Notes: generated by a model from the sequence alone, not told the origin. 11,782 nucleotides of DNA from Gymnopus androsaceus JB14 (GCA_009733575.1 ML770287.1:1-11782); one strand, 5' to 3'. Shown: positions 1 to 8,139, counted from the first letter of the stretch. Translations and numbers: made by a program.

Positions 1-309
1 ATGTTGTGGTGGCCGAATAAGAATCTGCTTTCAGTTGGACCAGTGATGAGGATGGTGGGTTCTTGCTTGGGTGCTTGTGGTATTAGGTTCAGTGATCTGC
101 CTATTTCTAGGTACATCTTTGTGAAGCTTTCTCTGGCTAGGCTGACTTGTCACACTGTTGAAACTGGGAATTCTGCAGATGCTGTAGCCCCGGAGTCTGA
201 GAGCGCAACCCTCTGGGGACAAGTGATAATGGTCAAAACGGAGGGATATCCAGTTGCTTTCCAACTTAAAATTCCAATGTCAACAGGCTTAAGCTCAGGA
301 GCCACGTAT
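1..309. other. Unassigned stretch with an open but unrecognised frame
   Basis: A plus-strand frame stays open from base 1 through about 107 codons, and two minus-strand frames also stay open here. I recognise no domain, repeat or motif in any of them. There is no clear splice pattern and no protein-like composition. It may be the edge of a gene or element that begins outside the window, but nothing visible settles this. Confidence 0.15.
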
Positions 310-402
310 GGGCATGTAATGTAGAGGTTATTGCATCCACTTTGAACAACCACTTGGTAACCGTGATGTGGAAGGTCTCTGGTTCAATTCCAGACTTGTC
401 CA
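310..402 (+). tRNA. Intron-containing tRNA or tRNA-like gene, isotype unresolved
   Basis: The sequence folds as a tRNA with a 20-nt loop insertion. The acceptor arms are 310-316 (GGGCATG) and 395-401 (CTTGTCC), pairing with one G-T wobble and one T-T mismatch. An A-box-like stretch is at 317-327 (TAATGTAGAGG). The anticodon stem pairs perfectly: 336-340 TCCAC with 368-372 GTGGA. The variable loop is AGGTC. The T stem TCTGG/CCAGA also pairs perfectly around the loop TTCAATT, and the B box GGTTCAATTCC is at 381-391. Removing an intron at about 347-366, at the usual place after position 37, leaves 73 nt. That reading gives anticodon TGA, which is odd because tRNA-Ser has a long variable arm. A one-base shift gives TTG (Gln) but costs stem pairing. 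The D stem is weak, so a pseudogene or a SINE head is also possible. Confidence 0.5.
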
Positions 403-411
403 TTTTTTTTT
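403..411 (+). terminator. Pol III T-run terminator
   Basis: Nine consecutive T residues begin directly after the discriminator base of the tRNA-like gene. This is the usual RNA polymerase III stop and position, and it supports transcription of the preceding gene. Confidence 0.55.
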
Positions 412-614
412 CTTGGGGGTGGGTTTGGTAGATACCTTTTTTGCATACCCTAATGGATGTGAATTTATTATTCTAATCTTTGGCAATCTTACATCTCAAG
501 AAGTAGTTCAAGTTGTGAATTTGAAATGAATGGTCACATGGCTTCAGCTGTTCTCTCTTGACTGCTTCAAGCTCCTAATTTGCCATGTCACCTGGTGCCA
601 ACCATCTTATCTCT
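412..614. other. Intergenic stretch, nothing recognised
   Basis: I see no open frame of note, no repeat shared with the rest of the window and no RNA-like fold between the T-run and the first repeat unit. Confidence 0.4.
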
Positions 615-778
615 CACTCTATGGCTTCCTCACTCTTGCCAGAGTATATGAGTGTATGTAAATGTGATTACATAGGTATGCAGCAAGGTTTTGGGCTGAG
701 TCAATCCATAGACTGAGTGCCTACAGACCGACTCCGGCTCAACAGACTCCAAAACATGGTGTCCGTGATGCGCAATGA
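615..778 (+). repeat. Repeat R1, copy 1 (left end of tandem unit 1)
   Basis: A 164-bp block that recurs at 1293-1456 with the same length and no gaps. By hand I count 7 differences, all transitions, at five dinucleotides. Each is CG in one copy and TG or CA in the other, or TG in one and CA in the other, as expected if the ancestor had CG. No coding potential is seen. The block begins with CACTCT, which also stands at 1293-1298 and 2141-2146. Confidence 0.85.
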
Positions 779-883
779 GGGTGGGTGGGTAAGCTACAAT
801 CTACATACAATGTCCCCGGCCATCCAAGGCAGGAACAATGGTTAAAACCCTGTGGGAGATAGCCATGGTTCTCCACAGCCACC

Positions 884-890
884 TATAAAT
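884..890 (+). promoter_or_regulatory. Candidate TATA box in the middle of unit 1
   Basis: TATAAAT lies about 105 bp after the end of R1 copy 1. Unit 2 also has a TATA-like sequence downstream of its R1 copy, which suggests the repeat may be a Pol II-transcribed element such as a retroelement end. Function is inferred only from the motif. Confidence 0.25.
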
Positions 891-1118
891 CCCCGTCTTC
901 CAGGACAGCTAAGTACTAGAACCTATACCATGTAACAAGGAGTCTGGAACCCAGGATTCAAAGATCCTTTTATCAAGGCAGTGGGCTGGACGAGATCTGC
1001 AACGGCAGATTCCAGCATACAGGTTTTACCCTGCATGGCCAGTGCCCTCTCTGGACTTGTCTTGATTGTACCGGATAAGGGATGGAGGTGATCTGCAATA
1101 AAGGGAGCAGTGGGAGGG

Positions 1119-1298
1119 TGAAAACAAAGAGAAATGAAGTGCAAGAGGCGACCATTTACTGGTGGTGCTCGCACAAATGCAGGGAGCGGCTCTTCTCATG
1201 AGAGTGAGAAGCAAGACGCACTCCCCGGCAATCATGTATGTCAGCTGTAGACAACCTATGCATGCGACTCATACCTCATCGCACTCATACTACACTCT
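1119..1298 (+). repeat. Repeat R2, copy A (right end of tandem unit 1)
   Basis: A 180-bp block that recurs at 1969-2146. I count 15 substitutions and one 2-nt indel. Fourteen substitutions are transitions consistent with decay of ancestral CG to TG or CA, and one (G/T near 1136) is a transversion. Its last six bases, CACTCT, are also the first bases of R1 copy 2, so the two tandem units abut exactly. Minus-strand open frames here are not protein-like. Confidence 0.85.
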
Positions 1299-1456
1299 AT
1301 GGCTTCCTTGCTCTTGCCAGAGTATATGAGTGTATGTAAATGTGATTACATAGGTATGCAGCAAGGTTTTGGGCTGAGTTGATCCATAGACTGAGTGCCT
1401 ACAGACTGACTCCAGCTCAACAGACTCCAAAACATGGTGTCCGTGATGCACAATGA
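1293..1456 (+). repeat. Repeat R1, copy 2 (left end of tandem unit 2)
   Basis: Second copy of the 164-bp R1 block, about 96 percent identical to 615-778. It is fused head to tail to R2 copy A through the shared CACTCT. Confidence 0.85.
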
Positions 1457-1509
1457 TACCCATCTACGTAGGAGTCTGCAATGCATCAAGCAAAGCGCAG
1501 ATACCCCCC

Positions 1510-1516
1510 TATATAG
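1510..1516 (+). promoter_or_regulatory. Candidate TATA box in the middle of unit 2
   Basis: TATATAG sits inside a 10-bp palindrome, CCTATATAGG, in a pyrimidine/purine-biased context about 54 bp after R1 copy 2. It occupies a place similar to the TATA-like box of unit 1. Confidence 0.25.
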
Positions 1517-1625
1517 GAGGAGGCCCCTACAAGCAGAAACCTTGCCACTAATAGAACCACCAAATGAAATTTTGAACTCACCTTTTACTTGACCTACCTT
1601 TATTCAACCAATCCACAAAACCAAA

Positions 1626-1866
1626 TATGTGGATGTAGGGGGTGAATACATGGAAACACCCCTACATATGCAAATATGGGGCGAATGCATGGAAACACCC
1701 CATGAATGTGAATGCGATGCAGATGCAGATATGGGGCGAATGCATGGAAATGCCCACCAAGTTATGCGGATGTGGGGACAAATGCGTGGAAGTGCCCCAT
1801 AAATGCAAATGTGAATGCAATGTGGGAGTGAATGCATGGAAACGCCCCCTTAATGCAAATGCGATA
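1626..1866 (+). repeat. Degenerate minisatellite built on a TGCATGGAAA core
   Basis: Five imperfect copies of a core near GTGAATGCATGGAAACGCCC have their TGGAA starts at about 1651, 1690, 1745, 1787 and 1837. Spacing is irregular: 39, 55, 42 and 50 bp. Several copies are framed by short complementary arms, such as TAGGGG with CCCCTA around the first and ATGGGG with CCCCAT around the second. Interspersed tracts of ATGCAAAT/GAATGCGATGCA type also recur. Open frames on both strands are explained by the repeat and are not taken as genes. Confidence 0.6.
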
Positions 1867-1968
1867 TGATTTCTCAACAAGGACCCCAGAGCTTCCGGGT
1901 CTTCCCTACCCTAATCCTTTTCCTTCAGTTTGCAAGATTTGAAGAGAGGAAAGGAATGGCAGAAGAGA

Positions 1969-2146
1969 TGAAAACAAAGAGAAATTAAGTGCGAGAGGCA
2001 ACCGTTTACTGGCGGTGCTTGCACAAATGCAGGGAGCGGCTCTTCATGAGAGTGAGAAGCAAGACACGCTCCCCGGCAATCACGTACATCAGCCGTAGAC
2101 AACCTATGTGTGCGACTCATACCTCATTGCACTCATACTACACTCT
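1969..2146 (+). repeat. Repeat R2, copy B (right end of tandem unit 2)
   Basis: Second copy of R2, 178 bp because of a 2-nt deletion near 2045 relative to copy A. Homology stops after CACTCT at 2141-2146; the following sequence is unlike that after copy A. Confidence 0.85.
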
Positions 2147-2696
2147 TTGAATGCCAATCTCCTCATGATAAAAATTACCAGTAAGCACTCACTAAAAGCA
2201 GATCAAACGCCATTCCAGAATCACCTGTTGAATGCATTATGCATTCGGCTCCTTTCTCTCATAGAAGCAACTTGTAATGATCTTCAGCAATGGGTCAGTA
2301 AGCAGGATGGCTGGCAAAAATGGAGGTGTTGCTGTTGTCCCTGATCCACAAAGTGCCCCGAGAAATCATAAGCATGATTTTCAAATTAGCCATTCAAGCC
2401 CGCCATTACAGGAAATGGGATTTTGATGTGCTGGGGCAGCATTTCCATTGACTTTGGTTTGCTTTGGGTGGTGAGAAATCATTCTCCAGTCTATTGTTTT
2501 GGATCTTCTTTGAGCTGGAGGGACTACTCATACCCTGAAGTCAGTTACAAAGCTACATCAGCAAAACCTGTATTTTGCATTTTAATTCCCACAGCAATAC
2601 TTAAATATCCCAGTGCTGTCACAAATATAAAATCATACATTATTTCCTAATAAGGTAATTTTGCAGCCTCTGGGAGCTTCTGGGAGCCCCCTCCTG
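2147..2696. other. Unassigned stretch with an unrecognised open frame
   Basis: About 550 bp without a gene I can defend. A plus-strand frame is open across 2423-2650, but its translation matches no family I know. A short perfect palindrome with 8-bp arms (GAATGCAT/ATGCATTC) lies at 2230-2246. A TTGCAG at 2661-2666 could be a splice acceptor for the decayed gene that follows. Confidence 0.3.
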
Positions 2697-3414
2697 CATT
2701 GGCCGGACCATCTGAGTGCTGGGACGCTGCAGCGCTGGGAACTCTGGACAGTTTTCTCAAGCACTGCCCACGTCATACAGGTTTTGCTGATGTATGAGTA
2801 GCTGCCTGAAGGAACTTCTGCAGCACTCAGGGACAGCTTTGTCTATATTGTATATCTTGGCATTATCATCCATGGCTACTAGCATCTGCTGAATGATTCA
2901 GATCATTCCTATGGGCTGTTTCCTGCTCTAGCTGCTTTTGCTGAGCATGCAAACAGATGGAAGGAGGTAAGGTTGGTCTTTAGGAGCTCAATTCCCTTCC
3001 TGGCTTTCATGTTAGAGCAGGTTTGCTCTCATCATACTAGTTTTCAGCAACTCAAAACACTGGAGCTTTGCACTGAATATGACTCAGATGAACTTGGATT
3101 CCTTAGGACCATATTCAGTCAGTGCCCTCGCCTGCGCACTCTGAATATCTCACCCTACCGTCCCACAGAACCCTTTGATTTCCAACATTTAACCACAATG
3201 TCAATTCACACTTATTCCTTCACTGTTTTACTACAAAATGTCTAATTGTGGAGACTATGTTCAACATCCTCATCTGAAGAAGTTGAATATTGAGTACATT
3301 GATGATGGCTCTTCAGTGATTTTTGAACACATGTTTCTCTACCCAATCCTACTCACATCAGAGCTGATATGGAGGGTACTGCAAGCAATTGAATTCAATT
3401 TGAACTCAAAGTGA
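2697..3414 (+). pseudogene. Decayed F-box/LRR-like protein gene
   Basis: One frame runs from about 2697 to 3242 with two internal TAG stops (2799-2801 and 2880-2882). It then shifts by +1 and continues from 3244 to a TGA at 3412-3414. Recognisable stretches are RWELWTVFSS, AFAEHANRWKEVRLVFRSS, LKTLEL, CPRLRTLNI and, after the shift, HPHLKKLNIEY. Repeated L-x-x-L-x-I/L patterns and a tryptophan-containing segment before them are typical of the large basidiomycete family of F-box-like proteins with leucine-rich tails, which are thought to be substrate receptors for ubiquitin ligases. The F-box itself is not visible. The first stop falls where such proteins often carry Trp. The hAT element lies about 170 bp downstream. 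The family call is by pattern only; the broken state is directly seen. Confidence 0.4.
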
Positions 3415-3577
3415 TACTGGTTGACTTGCAATGTATCTTGGAGAGTGTCCATCTCTTCTGGTACAAATGTTTGGAAAGACTCCATTGAATCACTTGTCGA
3501 GGACATACGCATCAGCCCAGCCTCCCATACACATTGTATATTGCAAATTTGTTGGTTTTATGCTTTCCCACTGGATA

Positions 3578-3585
3578 TTACTGCC
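3578..3585 (+). repeat. Left 8-bp target site duplication of the hAT element
   Basis: TTACTGCC stands immediately before the terminal TAGTGTGTGGC and is repeated exactly at 7036-7043 after the other end. Eight bases is the expected duplication for hAT transposons. Confidence 0.92.
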
Positions 3586-3602
3586 TAGTGTGTGGCACGG
3601 GT
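3586..3602 (+). repeat. Left terminal inverted repeat of the hAT element
   Basis: TAGTGTGTGGCACGGGT matches the reverse complement of 7019-7035 at 16 of 17 positions. The following bases to about 3675 contain several CGGGT/ACCCG motifs that resemble the other end without strict alignment. Confidence 0.9.
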
Positions 3603-3827
3603 ATACCAGGTGAGTCGGGTTTCCGGGTCGGGTCGGTTCTTAAGTTGGGCACCCGGCACCCGTTGGGCATACCTGACACCTTTCCAAAGTGCCTCGACCC
3701 AGGCATTCTCAATTTATGTAGGATACAGAACTTAGCGAGTAAAATGTACAGTATATTGTAATTATTTGTACCAATTTATTGAAACACCTAAACCTTATAA
3801 CTAAACCTTAATCTTTTCTCTGTCGAC

Positions 3828-6827
3828 ATGGATCTTCTCAAACGCAAGGGCAGTGCAACTACGAATTCACGGAAAAAAAAGAAAAAAATCACCATAATCA
3901 CCAGCAACAGTGATAGCAACAAGAGCGGAGAAGATAATGAAGAACCCAGACAACCCTCTGGATCCACCCCAAACAACGACAATGAAATTATCGATACAAC
4001 CAAGGCCGAAAATGCTAAAAGGGCCAAAGCAATTGAAAAACTCAGTCAGTAAGCTCATATATACAATGAAAAATACTTACCCTTGAATAGAAAAAGACTT
4101 ATCACGACGGAAGGCACCAATATATGCTTTCTTTGATGCCGAGCCCACGTTCGAGTTTGATAGTGAGGGAACCATTGAGTATCTGGTCTGGAGGTGTTCA
4201 CATTGTGGTGAGGTAAAGCGGCAGGGGATGAAGACTAAAGATAAGGGTTCAACCGGTTAGCAAAACGTTTTGAGTTAATCTAAAAGCTTACCTTCGATGA
4301 ACAGGTGCCCTGAGTGCACATGCGAAAAAGTGTTGGGGCGAAGAGGCTGTTGCTGCAGTGAGAGACTCAAATCTAGAGAAAGCAAGATCAGCAATTAAAA
4401 ATTTCGGGAAAAAAAGCCAAACACGACTCACCGCAGCCCTGAAGACATTCAAAGGGTGGGCTGACATGTTTTCCACACAGCCGCCAGAAAAAGAAACGAC
4501 TCGGTATGCCTCTAACCCTCCTAGACTTATTATATATCTCCTCAATCAAGTCATAGTGTTGTAACCGCCAGATGGGTAGCTGAATCTGCTCGTCCATTTT
4601 GTATAGTCCGGGACCGATGTTACCGCTGGCTCCAGAAGGAGGGACGTCCAAAGCAGTACGTGCCAAGCAAGGAAACCGTTGCTCGAGATGTGAAGAAACT
4701 TTATACGAAGACGAAAGAGAAGCTGGCGGAAGAACTGCAGGTAAGCATAACAATATAATTCAATGTTAGAAAAACTTACCGGTATCTGTAGGCTGTCGAT
4801 GGCGAGCTCCCAGTTGTAATTGACTGCTGGACGTTGCCTAACCATTTATGAGTATCGTGGTCAACTGGCTACGCAAACTGGAAAACGGAACAGAAGAACT
4901 TACCACCACCCTTCTGGACTTCATCGAACTTCCATGCTCCCATACAGCCGAGAACATGGCAGAGGCGCTTGCAAAAACCCTGAAAGAGTACGGTATAGAT
5001 GACAAGGTCAGTAAACTATTCTTGGGATTGAATAATGGCTCACATACTGTAGATTATCTCTATTACCTGCGACAATGCATCTGCGAATACAGCCATGTTT
5101 GACGAGCTCATCACGAAGCTACCAAACTTCCTCGGCAAGAATGCACATGTTTGCTGCTTCGTGCATACTGTGAACTTGACTGCGAAAGGTGTTCTCCATC
5201 CTTTCGAGCCAGTCAAGCCCAAGTCCGGAACCGAGTCGACTGAAGTTCCTGTACCCTCTAACGATATTGGCCTGGAGGAGCTGATTGCGGAGTTGAAGGA
5301 TATTGAAGAGAACGGCGAGAAAGAAAGGGATGATGTCAAGGGATTTGTGGAAGTCTTGCAGGAGATGATTGAGGAAGAGCGGGAGCAGTGGGAGAAAGAT
5401 GTGAAGCCTGTGCGAACGGCGCTATTCAAAGTAAGTTCCAATAGTCTGGACTTCTGTTGGCCCTGCATGGTCTGTGCATGGACTCATGGGCTACAGACTC
5501 CGAGACTCATCTTATCGCCCTTTTAACCATTCACCCTTACAGGCCCACAAAATTTCGTTCAAAATCATTAACTCCACCACTTTGCTCTTGCCTCAATGGC
5601 GAGAGCACGTTGCTAATACTGCCTTCAAAGACCGAGTTCTTCCTCGCGACGTCGCTACACAGTGGAACTCTACATACAACATGTTAGCAGCATTCTTAGA
5701 GATGAAGGAGCCTGTTTCGCAGTTTTTGGATCATTCTTCAAACGGGATGGCCAAATTTCTGCTTGATAACAACGAATGGACTGCAATTGAGGGTCTTGTT
5801 TCTGCTCTCAAGGTTTGTCACCTCCGTTCCCTCTTGCTTGAATTATTAACAAGCTTTCGCGTGACAGATTCTCAAAGATGCAACAACATATTTTTCTTCC
5901 AACGCACCTATTGTAGCTGCAGTCATTCCTGCTATGGACGCTATTGATGAGGCATTCGCGACTGGTATCATTGACCAGGAGATTCTTTCTGAACCAATTC
6001 GTCACATGCTCTCTACCGGCAAGAAAACTCTGAATAAGTACTACACCCTAACTGATGATTCAGATATCTATCGTATGGCCATGAGTATGGATTCCCTTGT
6101 ATGATCTCAATCTTGTACTGATATTCTTAATTCACACAGTTCTTCATCCTTCATTTAAGCTGGACTACTTTTGCAACGCCGGTTGGATGGATACCTGGAT
6201 CGACGAGGCTGTTACGGTCACTTGACATTATTGGGAGGACCGATACAAACCATCTGAGCCAGTATCGACGGTAAGTCTTATATCATCTTGCTCCGCCTGT
6301 ATTGCTCAACCATCTTTTGTAGCCGTTAACATCTCAAGCTACCCAAGCATTGTCGTCGTCATCAAACTCTTTTGTCTTGCTAATGGCAAAACATACGCGG
6401 ACTAGCGGCAGTGCAGGGGAAGGGCAAAAGGATGAGTTGGACCGCTATCTTCAGGATGGTTGTGTTCCAACGGATGACCCTCTGCGGTGGTGGATGATGA
6501 ATAGGAAAGTGTATCCTAACCTTGCCAAGTTGGCGATATCTTTGCATTTAATACCGGGTGCGTATCTTCTTTTTGCTGTTAGTCTATCATTTCTCATATC
6601 CCTGTTTAGCATCTTCTGTGTCTGTTGAGTGGACATTCTCCTGTGGTCGCATTCTCATTTCTCATCTCCGTAACCGACTTCGTGCTGAGACTATCCGTGC
6701 TCTTATGTGTTTCGGTGACTGGTCGCGTCAAGATTACATCTCAAATCATGAGTTAATTCAGTTTTTACTTTCTGATGCAAACAATGACAACGACGGTATT
6801 GAATTAGTTGACAATGATATTTTGTAA
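3828..6827 (+). pseudogene. BED zinc finger hAT transposase, 11 exons, broken by one frameshift and one stop
   Basis: Inferred exons: 3828-4044, 4091-4255, 4305-4503, 4572-4740, 4792-5006, 5053-5430, 5543-5812, 5868-6084, 6140-6270, 6323-6557, 6610-6827. All use GT-AG introns and together encode about 804 residues. Exon 1 is Lys/Ser/Asp-rich. A BED zinc finger has C108 and C111 (WRCSHC), then H133 and C137 (AHAKKCW). The RNase H-like catalytic region has Asp261 in VVIDCWT and Asp329 in ITCDNAS, followed by CFVHTVNLTAKG. A Glu/Lys-rich insertion follows, then ATQWNSTY. The C-terminal hAT dimerisation region has DELDRYL, DDPLRWW, YPNLAKLA, then IPASSVSVE with the presumed catalytic Glu739. Breaks: a net one-base loss at 4843-4848 just after CWTLPNH, and TGA at 6223-6225 where the frame continues cleanly. 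Exon 1 must use the GTCAGT donor at 4045 to stay in frame. Function when intact: cut-and-paste transposition in the nucleus. Confidence 0.88.
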
Positions 6828-6841
6828 TGTAAATACTCCGT

Positions 6842-7035
6842 AGTGTAAATGTTTTTGATATAAAAAATTACTCAGGCTGTCGTTGCACTCAGTGCTGACC
6901 CACCTACCCGGCTACCCAACCTGACCCAGAGGTACCCGGAAGGTACCCGGACCCGACTGTCCGGGTACGGGTGTAAGCTCGGGTCCGGGTCGGGTTGACT
7001 TTTGAGGCACCCAGCCCGACCCGAGCCACACACTA
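6842..7035 (+). repeat. CGGGT/ACCCG-rich right subterminal region of the hAT element
   Basis: Between about 6896 and 7023 the motifs ACCCG, GGTACCCGG, CGGGT and GGGTCGGG recur many times on both strands. They mirror the CGGGT-rich left end. Such clustered subterminal motifs are the usual binding sites for the BED finger of hAT transposases; the binding role here is inferred. Confidence 0.55.
7019..7035 (-). repeat. Right terminal inverted repeat of the hAT element
   Basis: ACCCGAGCCACACACTA is the inverted partner of 3586-3602 with one mismatch, and ends directly at the target duplication. Confidence 0.9.
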
Positions 7036-7043
7036 TTACTGCC
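7036..7043 (+). repeat. Right 8-bp target site duplication
   Basis: TTACTGCC, identical to 3578-3585. Removing the element and one copy rejoins the flanks without other loss. Confidence 0.92.
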
Positions 7044-7467
7044 AATACTACTGTACATTGAATTCAAGTCCCTCATAATGAAAATATGCTATTATTCTGT
7101 ATGTCTTTAAATAAATCTACATGAAAGTTCTGGAGCTACAGCCATCTACAGTACTAGCCTCAGGATTTTTATTGGCCAATCATGAATAGACTAGACAGTG
7201 CATAGAGAAAGATGAATCATGAAATTACTAGCATACCTGCCCAAGTGCTAGTGCTGGCGCCCTTTTCTTCTCATTGACCATATCTTTTATTCATTTCCCC
7301 TTAAACCTCTGTACTGGGAAAGGCCCTAAAATTAGTTCCCAGCTAGGGTCCTAAGGGCCTCATTGTCTCGATCATCATCTTCATCGCCGGTTTGCTCTTC
7401 CCGCCGATTAAGTCTGGAGGAGAGAAAAGCAAGCAAAGGCCTGCGCAGCGCAAGCACCATGCAGTGG
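7044..7467. other. Intergenic stretch leading into the fold-back array
   Basis: AT-rich sequence to about 7320 with no recognisable gene. From about 7425 it carries an extra partial unit (GCGCAGCGCAAGCACCATGCAGTGGGC) of the GC-rich array. This resembles the start of the next unit at 7635 but has no partner on the right arm. Confidence 0.35.
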
Positions 7468-7750
7468 GCTTGCAGCAGTGTTAGGAAGGGGGTCTGGGAG
7501 AAAAGTAGTTTCCTCCCAGTGCTCAACGCAGTGGCCGTTGTGGCCGGCGCCACAATCAGAGTCAATAATAAATAGTTTATTACTTAACTTGATATTTTTG
7601 GACAGAAAAATGAGAGAAAGAAAGAGAAAGCCCCGCGCAGCGGAGGCACCACGCAGTGGGCTTGCGGCAGCAAAAAGGAAGGGGTTTGGGGGAACATAGT
7701 TCCTTCAACGCACCACGTGCAGTGGCCGCCCCAGGGCCAGCGCCCCGTAA
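7468..7750 (+). repeat. Left arm of a GC-rich fold-back array (two units)
   Basis: Contains two related units of about 110-130 bp (about 7440-7567 and 7610-7750). Shared pieces include CAGCG, CACGCAGTGGGC, GGAAGGGG followed by TTTGGGGGAAC or TCTGGGAG, a second GCAGTGGCC, and a GGCGCC-like end. The arm is complementary to 7876-8139. It has many TG or CA where the right arm has CG, so it looks more decayed. Forward open frames here are accidental products of GC-rich repeats. Confidence 0.75.
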
Positions 7751-7875
7751 GAATGCCACCTATCGATCAGTAATACACGCAGAGTTGGCGTCCAACTGCC
7801 CCACGCACATGACATTTTCACCTTAATAAGGAAATGATTACGAGTGAACCGGTTCAAGAGTACGATCACATGCTG
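7751..7875. other. Spacer between the fold-back arms
   Basis: 125 bp with normal base composition. It holds CCAACTGCCCC at 7792-7802, whose reverse complement occurs at 8366-8376. Limited similarity around both (GAACCGG and CATGT nearby) suggests the inverted duplication once extended beyond the GC-rich arms. Confidence 0.4.
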
Positions 7876-8139
7876 TTACGGGGCGCCGGCCCCGGGGCAG
7901 CCACTGTGCGTGGTGCGTTGGGGGAACGACGTTCCCCCAAACCCCTTCCTTTCGCTGCCGCGAGCCCACTGCGTGGCGCTTCCGCTGTGCGAGGCCTTTC
8001 CTGGCTTTTCTGGGTTATTTAGTGGTGAAAGTATTTTTTTTGGACTCTGATTGCGGCGCCGGCCGCGATGGCCACTGCGTGGAGCGCTGGGTGGAAACTA
8101 CGTTTCCCCCCAGACCCCCTTCCTTACGCTGCCGCGAGG
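7876..8139 (-). repeat. Right arm of the GC-rich fold-back array (two units, inverted)
   Basis: Reverse complement of the left arm, with units at about 7876-8012 and 8050-8139. The link between units retains the shared ACTCTGATTG next to GGCGCC. The core of the first unit is a perfect odd palindrome at 7918-7940: TTGGGGGAACG, A, CGTTCCCCCAA. The second unit has CTGGGTGGAAAC paired with GTTTCCCCCCAG around 8088-8113 with one mismatch. No gene is supported despite two open frames across 7834-8050. Confidence 0.75.

Larger units (their letters stand above)
3586..7035 (+). mobile_element. Complete hAT-superfamily DNA transposon (3450 bp)
   Basis: The element is bounded by inverted ends TAGTGTGTGGC (11 bp exact, 17 bp with one mismatch) and flanked by a perfect 8-bp direct repeat. 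It carries one BED/hAT transposase gene in the same orientation as the plus strand. The subterminal 100-140 bp at both ends are rich in CGGGT, GGGTCGGG and their complements, likely transposase binding sites. The transposase is broken, so the copy should be immobile alone, although intact ends could still be mobilised in trans. Perfect TSDs and nearly intact termini suggest a fairly recent insertion. Confidence 0.93.

Noticed and set aside
216..402. Longer tRNA from GGACAAG at about 217, a perfect complement of CTTGTCC
   Set aside because: It would need an insertion of over 100 nt and lacks a D arm; the fold starting at 310 has tRNA spacing, an A-box and paired stems.
1642..1869. Cys/Asn/Trp-rich open frame across the minisatellite
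   Set aside because: The frame follows from the repeat composition, both strands stay open, and no start context or domain supports a protein.
4041..4050. Exon 1 of the transposase ending at the stronger-looking donor GTAAGC (4049)
   Set aside because: It puts exon 2 out of frame with an early stop; the GTCAGT donor at 4045 keeps frame, and the intron at 5007 uses the same GTCAGT.
7834..8050. Open frames in the right arm of the fold-back array
   Set aside because: GC-rich repeats with few stop codons; the inverted arm and internal hairpins explain the sequence better than coding.
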